Shown in pieces: positions 34,613-46,052 of a DNA stretch of 64,000 bases (position 1 is its first letter; every line of letters starts with the position of its first letter). The translations under genes and the position numbers were made by a program. The notes under the pieces are model-generated. The model saw only the letters and a program-made list of their open reading frames with translations. It did no database searches and was not told the origin of the DNA. Origin of the DNA: Trichopria drosophilae (taxonomy: Eukaryota > Arthropoda > Insecta > Hymenoptera > Diapriidae); NCBI GenBank assembly GCA_030407085.1, contig CM059582.1:197702001-197766000 (forward strand), read 5' to 3'.

Positions 34613-34974
34613 TATTATTAGTAAATAATAAGCTTGAATGGAGTATAACATTATAAAGTAAAAAAATAAATGAATTACCTGTTTCTCTTTTGTAGATTAT
34701 TCCTACTCAAACAAAATACATATAAATGTGCAAACTTATGTGCTTAATATATTTAATAATTATATTACTTTTATTTTACAATATGTACATTTAATATAGA
34801 TAAGAAATATATTCAGAAGTATACATTCAACCAACCAAAACTGCCATTATAACAAACTTTCTGTATAACCATTTGTAGAGTGTAATGGCTTTGAACATAT
34901 TTTTCATAAATGTATGTGTATCAATTTGTTTGTTTTATATTATATTTTTAAAAAGTAAATAACGGAAAATATAT

Positions 34975-35450
34975 ATATTATAAATAAAACAAAAGAAACT
35001 GATACACATGTACCCTTATGTAAAATGCTTAAGCCATCATCGAACAGCCTCCGTAGATTAACTTTTCTATAACGAAGGTTATATCATTGAGTAAGTTTAT
35101 ATTCTTTCATATATTTCTTATCTATCTAAATCTGTTTTCAACTCTTTATTAATATAGGTAATATAAAACAAATAAAGAACTGATACACATATACTTGTGA
35201 GAAATAGGTTCAAGAAAGGTACAGTCGATAAGTGATTGTTCATGAATTTTGTTATAATGGCTGTTTTCGCTAGTTGAAATTGTGTTCCTGCATATATTTC
35301 TTATCCATAGAGATATATTTTCATCTTTTTTAATTTATATAAAATATAAAACAAAAGGAACTGATATACACGTATCTGTATGCAAAATGTTTAAGCCACT
35401 TATCATCGAACAGCCTCCATAAATTAACTTTTTTATAACAAAGGGTTCTA
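34975..35450. repeat. ~182 bp diverged tandem repeat
   Basis: AACAAA..GAACTGATACACA-type words recur at about 34985, 35167 and 35348 (spacing ~182 bp). Units share CATATATTTCTTATC, AAGCCA-TCATCGAACAGCCTCC and ATTAACTTTT-TATAAC. About 2.6 copies, AT-rich. Confidence 0.55.
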
Positions 35451-35454
35451 GGAT

Positions 35455-36550
35455 TAAACAGCCGGGGAAAAAAAAGACCCGGAAAAAAGGCCAGGAAAAA
35501 AGAGCCATGGAAATAAAAGCCAATGGAAAAAAAGTCTTGGAAAAAACCCAATAAACTGACTTTTGTCCATGTTCATGTTTACAATAGATTGTCTTTAGTA
35601 CCAACGAGCGGGAGAGCTTCAAACTTTTGTAATGGGGGCGCAGTGGTCCGCGCATGTGGTCATGCAGCCGATTTGTTTTGGGTGAGCAGCTCACCCAAAT
35701 TCGAATATCAGCTGGCTCAAGCGACGTCACGGAGTTTTCCTTTGATTAGTAGCGCTGCTGACGCTGTTGGGATAACTGTTCCCCCAACGTGCTCTCAGTG
35801 CACACACTCAGAGAAATTTCCGAAGCTGGCGTTTAGAAGAGGCATCTGGCGCATAGCCTCGGTCGTGTTCTAAGCGTACCGCCTAGGAAATACGAATACA
35901 AGATTGGGGTTCGTGTACGAACGCGTCGTTTCGATCATCTTAACGTGGCATTTACGTGGTCTTAACGGGACGCGGACGATGAGCTGTAAACGTATTGCTC
36001 GACAAATCGAATATTACATCGATTTCAGTGACAGATTTGATGCGTATGAGTGTGTTTACATTTTTAAAAATGTAACCAATTATGTTTTAATGCAAAATAA
36101 AAGAGTGTTATGATGCATGTTTTGTTCTCAGTTTTTCGATTGTAGATTAAAAAAACTTGATTTTCTACGGAAAAACGGGTCAGGAAAAAGTTGTAGCTCT
36201 TGAAATTATCTACAAAATAGCTCTTTGAATGTTTTCGATAAATTAATTTATTAATTAAATAATGACATAACACGAAAAATTAAAAACGTAAATAAATTTT
36301 TTTTTCTTGCTCAGTTTTATCAACAATTAGCATTTTATTTATTTTTCTAATTTTTTTTTATTCCTTTTTGTAATTATTTTAAATCACGCGAAATAAAATT
36401 CCACACAGAAAGGTCATTCGATCACTTTTTCCCGGTTATTTTTTCCATAGGTCATTTTTCCATTGGATAGTTTCATCGGTCATTTTTCTGCTCCATTTTA
36501 TTCTGAGGTTACTTTTTCGGCCATTCGTTTCCAAACGCCTTAATTCAGCA
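35455..36550. other. Spacer with mirrored purine/pyrimidine simple repeats
   Basis: GGAAAAAA-GCC-type units at 35462-35545 are matched by the complementary TTTTTCC-GGTCA-type units at 36425-36530, suggesting the two ends of one fold-back structure. Between them lie the palindrome copy at 35677 and unassigned sequence. A 69-codon reading at 35904-36113 has no recognised motif. Confidence 0.4.
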
Positions 36551-37138
36551 TTAACCCGTAGAATAATGACGTCTTTTCGGACCCTTTAGAGCCATGACCA
36601 GGACTGATTTCGTACTTTTTAAACATGTAATAATTCTTTAAAAAGTCTGAACAATTCAGGGATTTACTGTTAACCTACAATTTGAAGGAAAAAAAAATGA
36701 TATTAAGGAAACCAAATTTAATTTTATTATATGTTCTCCAAATCTGAATTAGTCAAAAACTACTAATGAAAGAGTAAAAATTGGGTCACTGAAGTAAAAA
36801 TATTTACTAACCAATAGTAAAAAAAAACTAGTAATTGTTAGTGAAAATCTACTATTTCATTAGTCAAATTCATCTAACGTTAAATGCGTAAGTTTGTTTG
36901 TTTACGTCTTTTTACTAATGTGAATTAGTAATATTGGTCTAATAATCAGTAGTTTTGTTACTATTTGTTATTAAACTCATTACTAATTTAATTGGTAACC
37001 GAATGTTCACTCTTTCATTAATAGTTTTTGACTAATTTAGGTTTACAGAGTATTTTATTAAAAAACTGGAACTAGTTTTTAAAAGTTTATGAATTCTGCA
37101 GGGTCGTTTTCGACTCTAGTCAAGGCTCTAAGGGTTAA
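36551..37138. mobile_element. piggyBac-like MITE, 588 bp, with inner hairpin
   Basis: TTAA at both ends (36551-36554, 37135-37138). Termini TTAACCCGTAGA and, reverse-complemented, TTAACCCTTAGA. Inside, inverted arms with AATTAGTCAAAAACTA-TAATGAAAGAGT (about 36745-36785 against 37000-37045) form a second hairpin, probably a nested MITE. It lies downstream of the MULE transposase gene. Confidence 0.7.
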
Positions 37139-37417
37139 TATTTTACATGAAATTAAATAAATTATAATTTCTTTCCAAACAAATTTTGTTTCGAACCAGT
37201 ACATGCTTCCTAGCCATTACGTATACACAGCAAAAATGCGTTTTTTAAAAATTACTTTACTATTTCTAAAAGCCTTACAAAATCGAATGCAAAAAAATTT
37301 AAAAAAAACAGAATAAAATGTGATTTTTCGACAAATTATAATGTAATCATAATAAAATAAATATTGCGATATTTTACGTTATTTAGAATATGTGCAAACT
37401 TCACATTCGCTGAAATA

Positions 37418-37512
37418 GTAGTTTTCGATACAAGGGCGTAAAAGTTTTCTTATGCAACCTCACATTCGCATAAAAAAAATTTACACCCATGTGCCGAACA
37501 ATATTTTTTTAT
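37418..37512. repeat. Dispersed hairpin repeat, second copy
   Basis: Starts AGTAGTTTTCGATACAAGGG and ends in CCCATGTGCCGAACAATATT. Inverted relative of 34482-34612. Confidence 0.55.
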
Positions 37513-38369
37513 ATTTCACATTCGGTGCTTGCCGGTTCGAGCGGTGAACTGTCAACTGTGATCCGTTCCCGACGTTCAGAATTTCGAAACGCACGGTGTG
37601 GTGGAACATACAACGACATCTTCAGACCGTAATAGAAGCGCGGCGTTAAAACCATCTTAACGTAGCGTTGTGGTGAGCGAGACGCCGGGTTAGGAACATG
37701 ACACTGAACTCACTGTTCGGAATTCCGAAACAGCCCGATTCGACAGTTCGGGCGTCACGTTTACAGTACCACTTTGACGATGACTTTATAGAGTGGCCTA
37801 GCGCTGGGTTCGAAAATTTCTCTGAGTGCACGTGTGCCGAAATATTGTTTACGTACGGCTTTTTCGTGCGTAAAGTATAATCGAGTGCGTAAAGTTTACT
37901 TTATTGCATTGAATTTTAACTTATGCAGATGTGCACACGCACACACAGTCTGCGCTTCTTCCCAGTTGCCTGCTTCCTGAGGACCTGTATTAGAAAATAA
38001 GAGAATAGTGTGTTAAAATTATATATTTAAAAAATTAATAGAGAATAATTATTAAATAAATTAATTAATTTTAAATAGAAAGAAAATTGTAGTCACCTGG
38101 GTGTAGTGAAAATAGCATCCATGCCACAACGTAACAGGCCATATATTTTCTATCGCGCAGTGCAGGCCCAGCTCAAAGTCGCACATAGTATGGACTGGCA
38201 CAAAGGAGGGTGCACATTCCTTAAAAAAACTTATAAGTGCTCCCTCGTATACGGTTGCCAACTTCGTACCGAGCAGCATCCACAGGAAAGGTATGATCTG
38301 AAAATGCAAACAGTTGTTTATATACAAATTACAATACAAATTACATTCATATATTAATCATAATAATTA

Positions 38370-41033
38370 CACGGAAAATAATAATCCAGTGAAAATTCCC
38401 GAACTCGTTCGGATGTTGAGGATTTCAGTATGCTCGAAAGAAGATTAGAAACTGTCTCGTTAGAAATATTCTAGACCCTTTTTCATGAAGAGTTCAAATT
38501 AATTCATGAGGAGTTCCCGAACTGTGAAGATAACTAAGATCATTTCTAAACAGTTCGAGAATATTTCCGAATCAGTTCAAGAAAAATTCGAAGCTAATAT
38601 AATTAAATAATCCGACTAGTTTAAGGGAAAAAATTTGGTTTTCGTATGTAGGTCTTTTAATCACCAGTTACTAATTCAAGAACAAACTTTTCTAACATTT
38701 TATTCACAAGGCCCATACATATAGAAATACATTGCTAAACGAATTACAACGCAGACCTATACAATAATATTAAACTAGATAACAGTTAATATACGCACGC
38801 ACGCAAACGGTATTAACGGAACGCTTACATATTTACTCATTAGTAGACTGAGTCAGAAGTTGTATTTATACATAATCTATCAGTTTCGCGCGCTGGCGAG
38901 AAACGCGCCATCTGTGAATATCTGTGTAAGTGAATGCCCGCGAATATTTGAATGTAGTTATTCACAAATAACGTTCTGTATATGTTTCATACAATGGATT
39001 CCGTACGGCTCAGTCAATAAGGGAGAAATTTTCACAAAGATACTTAAATTAAAAATGATTTAATTGATTTTTCAAAATTCAGGCTCTGTATTAGAAACTG
39101 TAATGAATATATATGATGTCCCAAAGAATATTAAACCCATTAGTTAACAATCCACTGAGAATCGTGCTAAATGGATAGCCGTCAAAAATCATTTTTAAAA
39201 ATACAAAATTACCGTATTACCGTATTTCACGAATAAGTGAAAATCGTAGAAATGTAGATACGACCTTTTCTAAGACACACAGCTGTATAATAGCATTTTA
39301 CACTAGTTCCACTAGTACGGCCAGTGAAAACTGCTCTAAATAAAAATTGTCTCACCCCAGCTAACACACTGTCACATTCGTCAATGAAAAGTTAACGAAA
39401 TATACAAACAGTATACAAAACATTTTGTATATTTCGTAACATTTTCGCACATTAACATGACCGTACGTCAGCTGGAATTGAACTGAAAAGATTGATTATC
39501 ATGTAGTTTGGAGTTTTACTACTACTATTAATAAGTTTGGCGTTTTATTTTGTTTTAAACATTTAAATAATTTTTTTTTGTTTTTACCACATTCACTTCA
39601 GCATTATCGCAATGTACTTCAATAGCATTTTCTACAAGCTCGTCTGTATTATGACTGCCATCAAATTCCTATTAATGTAAATTAAGGTAAACAAAATTTG
39701 ATAAAGGTCAAAATATTTTTCAAAAAATAACTTTCCTACCGGCATATTCTCCATTCTATATCTAAACATATCGAAGCATAATAATCGAATATATATATAT
39801 ATATATATATATACAGGGTGTACGAAAAGTCCCGGGACGGTTGAATAACTTTCGAAAGAATAAAAATTTCAAAAATCGCCGAAACACGTGATTCGATTTT
39901 TCAAACAAGCTATCTTTTGAGGGGGGGTTTCGGCCCCCCAACCTCAAGGGGGGCGGGGGGCACGAGGGGGGCCAAAAATCTTAAATGGCAACATGGTTTG
40001 AGTGGGGGCTCATTTGAAAGGTATTTTCGAGATGAAATCAGATCACTGGTCATAGAGGGCGCTGCGATCATTTTTCGCAGAGATTTTTGACTTTTTCAGA
40101 TCTTAGACGTACTAACGTTTGAAAAAATGAAAATTTCGAAGTCGCCGAATCGTGTAATTCAATATTCTTAAAAAACTTAAAAAACTTAAAATCGTGTAAA
40201 ACAATATTCTTAAACGGGTGTCAACCCGTTTCTGAACGTTACATTGAAAAGCTCTTTTACTTGTATCTCTCCGAAAAATGATCGCAGCGCCCTCTATGAC
40301 CAGTGATCTGAATTCGTCTCAAAAATACCTTTCAAATGAGCCCCCACTCAAACCATGTTGCCATTTAAGATTTTTGGCCCCTCTCGTGCCCCCCGCCCCC
40401 CTTGAGGTTGGGGGGCCGAAACCCCCTCTCAAAAGATTGCTTGTTTGAAAAATCGAATCACGTATTTCGGCGATTTTTGAAATTTTTATTCTTTCGAAAG
40501 TTATTCAACCGTCCCGGGACTTTTCGTACACCCTGTCTATATATATATTGTTTTGTTTTCATTCAATGGCCGCCATGTGCGAATACATCGCCTGCGCAGA
40601 ACGGCGCGGGGTTGGTTCGTTTGTTGTGTATATACATATGTACATGGTCTGGCGTATCGGTATTTGCGCATATAATATATATGTATACATATAGGTAGAG
40701 AAGTACACAAAAGTTCGGGAATTTTCATAAATTGGATGCACAACTTCTCACAATCGTAATATAATAAAAACTATTTCATGTTAGATGTACATTTTCTTAA
40801 ATACTAATGACATAAATATTGAACTGTTTCTTAATTTTATGTGAAATCATCTGTAATATTTACTTTCAGCGTATTTCCGAACCAAACTGCGAAATATATT
40901 TACAGTTCGGGAATTACTCAGAAACATTTCGAACATATTTACCGATAATCGTGAGATTTTCGTCGAATTTTTCTCAAATCCTTAACATCCGAATAAGTTC
41001 GGGAATTTTCACTGGATTACTTTTTTTTCCGTG
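38370..41033. mobile_element. TA-flanked TIR element, 2664 bp, in MULE intron
   Basis: TA at 38368-38369 and 41034-41035. Left terminus CACGGAAAATAATAATCCAG, right (reverse complement) CACGGAAAAAAAAGTAATCC, continuing with matching TGAAAATTCCCGAAC and TTCGGATGTT. TIR is about 65 bp, with further internal TTC/GAA-rich inverted sequence. No transposase inside. It hosts the near-palindrome at 39813-40536 and a short reading at 38860-39063 without known motif. Confidence 0.75.
39813..40536. mobile_element. 724 bp near-perfect hairpin element
   Basis: Starts ACAGGGTGTACGAAAAGTCC and ends with the reverse complement of it. Arms of about 260-270 bp (39813-40077 against 40277-40536) match at high identity, including a G-rich run (GGGGGGCGGGGGGCACG) and AGAGGGCGCTGCGATCATTTTT. 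The left flank is a TA microsatellite, and the right flank is TCTATATATATA. Probably a MITE inserted in a TA run. Confidence 0.8.
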
Positions 41034-41331
41034 TACTTACTTTGCCCTCTTTGACAGCCATTACCGTCACCATCTGCTTCAGACCCTTCAAATGTGGGAT
41101 GGCATCGAAGGTACCATCTAAAAAAATCCACTCGGATGATGACAGCATGGCTGTCGTGTGGATTGGATTATGCCACATCAACACGGTATGTCCTTCCAGC
41201 GACTGATGTTTCCTCGCATAGAGGCTGAGCCCACCTGAATTCCTCAGCACCTTCTCCGACAGCTCCGGAAAAAAGATTTTCAAAAAATTTTAAAAATTGT
41301 AATTTGTTTATGCTGATCTTTTAGTTTTTTA

Positions 41332-41815
41332 AATATATTATAATCTTCCAGCGGTCTCAAATTATGCAAAAAACTTTATACGTCAAAAGTAAATATATTA
41401 TAATCTTCCAGCGGTCTCAAATTATGCAAAAAACTTTATATGTCAAAAGTAAATATATTATAATCTTCCAGCGGTCTCAAATTATGCAAAAAACTTTATA
41501 CGTCAAAAGTAAATTGATTATAATCTTCTACCGGTCCAAGTTTATTGCATAATTTGAGACCGCTGGAAGATTATAATATATTTACTTTTGACGTATAAAG
41601 TTTTTTGCATGATTTGAGACCGGGAGAAGAAATTTAATTTTGACGTATAAAATTTTTTGCATAATTTGAGACAGGGAGAAGCAATTTAATTTTGACGTAT
41701 AAAGTTTTTTGCATAATTTCAGACCGGTAGAAGATTATAGTATATTTACTTTTGACGTATAAAGTGTTTTGCATAATTTGAGACCGGTGGCAGATTATAA
41801 TTTATTTAATTGCCT
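41332..41815. repeat. 60 bp satellite in head-to-head inverted arrays
   Basis: Three direct units with period exactly 60 bp (TAATCTTCCAGCGGTCTCAA at 41341, 41401 and 41461), a partial fourth, then from about 41545 five units in reverse orientation (TTGCATAATTTGAGACCG...), of about 52-60 bp. The turn-over point is near 41540. A short reading frame spans the direct units, but its repeated peptide is a by-product of the 60 bp period. Confidence 0.9.
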
Positions 41816-41864
41816 TGACGCGTAAAATACATTTGTCGCCTTACATATTTCCTTAAAATATATT

Positions 41865-42151
41865 TTCTTACCATTTAATAGTCCAGGAATCTACTGGCGA
41901 CAATCTCAGAAGACCGTTGTCTAAATTCCAAGCCCAAGAAAATTAAGGTATTTGTTACTTTGATGATATTTTATTCTTCATCTACCTGTAAATAATCACA
42001 AAATTCTGGACAGAACCTTATCCTAATTTTGTACCTATATAGCATAATTATTACGACAATAAATAAATATACTTATCTAATAGTCTTAATTTTCTTCTTT
42101 TTCTCTTCCTTTTCACTTACGTAGAACAATTTTCATTTAAAAAAGTGGAAA
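41865..42151 (-). repeat. Right TIR of MULE candidate, inner part
   Basis: Reverse complement of 33674-33960; begins TTCTTACCATTTAA. Interrupted at 42152 by the solo LTR, with GAAA at 42148-42151 as left target duplication. Confidence 0.8.
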
Positions 42152-44921
42152 TGTTACGTGCCCGTAACTGTCACAATACATAGGAACAACCGATTATAAG
42201 AAACCTTACTTACCGATTGCAGTAGCCAAAAGAACAGATATTAATACTAGGAATTTAGGCACAGCGATATCTATAGCTTATACTAACAAACTAAAAACAC
42301 CCTTTCACCCGCTAGATAACTCAACTGAACACAGAGAAAAATCTGACGTATCGACCCCAGCCGATAAATCCCGGCTCAACACATTTACCCATAAGTGCGC
42401 TATATTACCGACAAGCTTACACATTTGTAAAATACCCCAAAAAAACTTACAAAAATATAAACCAGTAAAAACAAACTCTTTCATAAATAAAAACATTAAA
42501 AAAATAATTTTATTAATATTTTTTTTCCATTAGAAAACTCTGCCGTGTTAAAAAGATTGGCTTCTTAAAAAGAGTATATCAACAAGTTCCCCTCGGTTTC
42601 CCAGAGTCATAAAAATTCCTAAACCATCGACATCTAAACAAAGAACATAGATATGAGAACTCACACAAACAAATATTCTTTCAAAAATTATACAACGTAA
42701 CCTTCGCATATATAAATCTTTAATTTACACAAAAGCCAATAGAAAATACTAACATCCGACAATATAATATGATGCAACATAATTTTCTGCACATTTTGAG
42801 TACAAACAAAATATAATTAAAACCATAATTTACTATTACAAATAATTCTATAAATAAAACAGAATAATTAAATAAACATCTCTTTCTTTAACTAACAACC
42901 CAAATTAAGACAAAAATCATTTCCAACAACATACGCTAGAATTTATCAACAAATAAATTGTTTCTTTTTAACGAACTTATCCACATGCACACACACAGGC
43001 ACCAATCTAACTGCACATCCGAGCCACGCCCAAACTATGAGAATATATTTTAATTTATACATAAAATAATACATAAACATGAACAGGAAACAAAATATTA
43101 TTACTCGTAATAATTTTCTTTACATTTTTATATAGAAAAACCTCTGGAATAATTAAGAGAAACCCCTGAAAACAATAAAAACAATATTGACTAGGACAAA
43201 CCAATTCCAATGCTTAACTAACAAATCCTGCATGTATTATTAACAATAACAAGTATCAGCAATTCTCTTTACTTGCGTACAGACATACATTTTCGAATTA
43301 ACTATTTAAGCAATAATGACGATGATTAATATCTGTTCTTCACGTACGTTAAATTATAAGATAGTTTATTTGCACAATAATCAACGAACTACATGGCTCT
43401 TTATACATTAAAATACTTAAAAACAATTGCTCATAAATAATTAATAACCGACGCGTTAATTAAGTCAATTTCTCGATTGTTTAAAATATATTTATCAAGA
43501 TCAAAACTAATTTTGCGAATTATTCCACTTCTAAACATGCTACGAAGTTCGTTCATGTTTGTGCAAATCACAGAATGCAATTTGCAAAAACTTCGATTGT
43601 CAACCAAACTACATTGTCAACGGATCATTGTTTTTAACAAACTTTGGAAAATCTGATCACGAAAATCTCTTATCTCTGTTCCAACCTTCAACCCCTCCAT
43701 CTGACCCAGAAAACAGAGCCAGAATCATATAAATAGCGGCTCCAGAACTACAGAATTCAGTTCAAGTTCAAGACAATATATACATATCTACGTATCTCGC
43801 TAACTGAATAAGTTAGCCGAAAAGTCAACCACAACGAAAGGTACGAGTCCCCGGCTTCACCCAAGGAACCTTCGGCCGGAAGTACACCCACCGATCCCCT
43901 CTCAGGCCCAGCTGAGTCACCAGGAGCGGAAACCAGGCCTTCCATAAGGAAAAGTAAGTATTAGCTTCACCCTCTTCCTCCTTTTCCCTCTCTCCCCTTC
44001 CCCTTTTTTTTGGGATCGACTGGAGATACTGGCTACCGAGCGGCGAACGTTGGTCTTCGACCACGTCGAGCTTCTCCGTGGTGAGCCTTCGGTTCGATCC
44101 ACCTGGTGCCAGCCCAGTTCTGGACCCGCAGGATACCCCTTTTTTTTATTAGGGATCGATAAAGGGATCGACCTCCGAGCGGCGAACGTTGGTTTATAAC
44201 CACGTCGAGCCACCCCGTTGTCGGCTCCCCGAATCGATCCACCCCTCGGTCGATTATGGAATTGGGGTCAACACGCTCCGATGCATGATCGACCCATAGG
44301 AACCTTTATCTCGTTCACGTGATAGGCCATTTTTCCCGGTTTTCCACCGTTCTACATTCCCAATTACCAATCCTCAATAGCCTCCCCCGTACCACCTTTT
44401 ACTTCCATCCAATCGGTCTCGGTCCGACCACCCATTAACCACCATTTTCGTTTTTTTTTATAGTGAAGGGTGCCCAGCAGCGCCGTCGACTAAGGCGGGC
44501 CCGTCTTCCCTTACAGGCCCAGTGGTCCGTGTGGGGCGCCCATTTTGCCAGGGGACTTGACCCCAAAAATTCTAGTAATCGGTCACCAGCGAGCGACTAG
44601 CGGAGCTTTGTCAGCTCCCGGCGGCTCCTCCTCCTCCTCCTCCTCCTCCTCCATCTGACCCTCTCCCTGGATCTCCTCCTGAACCCAAGAGAAAAATCTC
44701 CCTTCAGGAGTATAGGGAAAGGAATGTACAAAAAAAAACTTGTTGAATAAATTACATTTTACCTCCGAACCTGAGCATTAATTATTTTACCCTCGTCTTT
44801 CCTCCTGGTTCAGCAGCCTCCGTTCACATACGAACCCAGGATTGTCCCTTCAGGACAATCCTCCTTTCGACCGTCCAAAATTGGTGCCTCTGTTTCAAGA
44901 GCACTAATTTGGGACGTAACA
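42152..44921 (+). mobile_element. Solo LTR, 2770 bp, TSD GAAA
   Basis: Begins TGTTACGTGCCC and ends GGGACGTAACA, with inverted termini TGTTACG...CGTAACA. GAAA occurs at 42148-42151 and 44922-44925. The empty site is preserved in the left TIR (GTGGAAACATTTG, minus orientation near 33678). No gag or pol lies inside, so this is a solo LTR or an unusually long LTR left after recombination. Contents: AT-rich first half, a TATA/Inr promoter near 43728, GC-rich leader-like sequence, and a CTC microsatellite at about 44623-44652. AATAAA at 44745 could be the polyadenylation signal. Orientation is taken from the promoter. Confidence 0.85.
43728..43763 (+). promoter_or_regulatory. TATA/Inr core promoter of the solo LTR
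   Basis: TATAAATAG at 43728-43736 and the initiator TCAGTTC at 43757-43763. The initiator A (43759) is 31 bp downstream of the first T, which is the normal insect spacing. It would start LTR transcription to the right. Confidence 0.7.
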
Positions 44922-44925
44922 GAAA

Positions 44926-45153
44926 CATTTGTAAAAAAAGTAAATATAACCTACTACTTATGCTTTCAAAAATAGCACGCACGCACGGATAGACTAAATC
45001 GTAAATGTGTGTGTGTGTGTGGGGAACGGTGCACTGGTACCCTCTTTAGGGTAAAATACGAACTCGTTCGAAACGCGCGCCGTGAACCTAAAAACACTTG
45101 ATGGGCATGCGTTTTTCATTTCTGTCCGGGCCCGGGCAAACTTACCCGTTCTC
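44926..45153 (-). repeat. Right TIR of MULE candidate, outer part
   Basis: Reverse complement of about 33450-33677. Contains a GT run (45006-45020) opposite the CA run of the left TIR and ends CTTACCCGTTCTC at 45153. Confidence 0.8.
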
Positions 45154-46050
45154 GTGGGCAGTCCGTTAGAGCAGTGCTCTGAGATGCAGGGGGCGATAGG
45201 AGAGGAAATCGCCAGCGTGCTACCCCTTCCACCGGCCCACCCCTCCGAATGCTCTCTGCGAAACAGTCACGGATCTCGAGCTTGCGCGTATGAACTGGCC
45301 GCTCATTGGCTGGCCGCATTCCCGCGACATAGCCGGTATTCAAACGTCACGACCGCCCCGCTGCATGAAGTTGAACGTTTTTATTCATTTATGAATAAAT
45401 ATGCAATAAAAAAATTAATATTTTTGCACGAATCGACATTAAATATAATTCTTTACATATTTGTGGGTATGTAAATGAAAGTATAAAGTAGTGAAAAATA
45501 TAGAACGATGAACTAACAGTTGTTTATATATTTAAAGGCGTCCTTTCACTATGAATCTTCACATTTTAGCTCCTAAGCAGAATATAACGAATTCAAATTA
45601 ACAATATATGCACTGAAAAAAGTCTGAAGTATTTCATAAAAAAACACACCTCAAAAATTGAACATTCGAATTTGAAAAGAAAATTTTTTTGGACCTTTTT
45701 TGGTCAAATTAAGAAGAAAACAAAATTGTCTTATTTTTAAATCAATATACTCATTTTTGTGAACAAAATGCGCGTAGTCCCATTTAAATGTGATAATTAG
45801 AAAAATAGATATCGTAATTTAAAGAAATTCAATGAATATGACCTCACGACCGCCATTTTTAATATTTTGGAAAAATGTTTTACCACGTTATGTTTCACGC
45901 CATGTACCTATCAAATATTTCATTTTCGTTGAATTCCGCGACATCGACCACAACTTTGATATTGTTTACACGGAATGACTCTATTAATACTTCGGCTGTC
46001 CTGTTGTCGGGGTCGAAGTTTTGAAAATGCTCATTTTCAATTTTCATACA
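45154..46050. other. Spacer with a dispersed repeat
   Basis: GC-rich to 45370, with no gene. From about 45640 to 45985 the sequence is the diverged reverse complement of 58883-59200 (shared words include ATGCGCGTAGTC, GAAATTCAATGA, TCATTTTCGTTGAATTCCGCG and ACAACTTTGATATTG). Confidence 0.5.
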
Positions 46051-46052
46051 TA

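Larger units (their letters stand above)
37922..41283 (-). pseudogene. Mutator-like (MULE) transposase, spliced, 5' and 3' incomplete
   Basis: A cut-and-paste transposase of the MULE domain family, expected to bind and mobilise the surrounding long TIRs. Minus-strand model: exon A 41283-41041 with SLYARKHQSLEGHTVLMW and WIFLDGTFDAIP, carrying the first catalytic Asp. Intron 41040-38298 has donor GTAAGT and acceptor TTTTCAG. Exon B 38297-38097 (67 codons) includes PFLWMLLGTKLATVYEGAL, the second Asp in MCDFELGLHCAIENIWP and the zinc-like GCYFHYTQ signature. Intron 37 is 38096-37985 (112 bp, GT...CAG), and exon C starts at 37984 with VLRKQATGKKRRL, stopping at about 37922. All joins are in phase 0. 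The N-terminal part (often a FLYWCH-type finger) and the catalytic Glu region are not found, so I call it a pseudogene. A 2.66 kb transposon fills the first intron. Confidence 0.7.
33450..45153 (-). mobile_element. Large Mutator-like (MULE) element with ~510 bp TIRs, nested insertions
   Basis: Outer inverted repeats of about 511 bp (33450-33960 against 41865-42151 plus 44926-45153) enclose a spliced MULE-domain transposase on the minus strand (41283-37922). Long TIRs around such a gene are characteristic of Mutator-like elements. Removing the solo LTR (2.77 kb), the TA-flanked element (2.66 kb) and the TTAA MITE (0.58 kb) would leave about 5.7 kb. A clean 9 bp target duplication is not seen (left flank TCAGTGCAG, right flank GTGGGCAGT). 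The pairing of TIRs with this gene is therefore an inference. Confidence 0.6.

Noticed and set aside
41364..41552. Small protein with a 20-residue repeat
   Set aside because: Direct translation of a 60 bp satellite; the array continues inverted with no coding logic.
45082..45474. 130-codon plus-strand gene
   Set aside because: Overlaps the end of the MULE TIR and has no motif.
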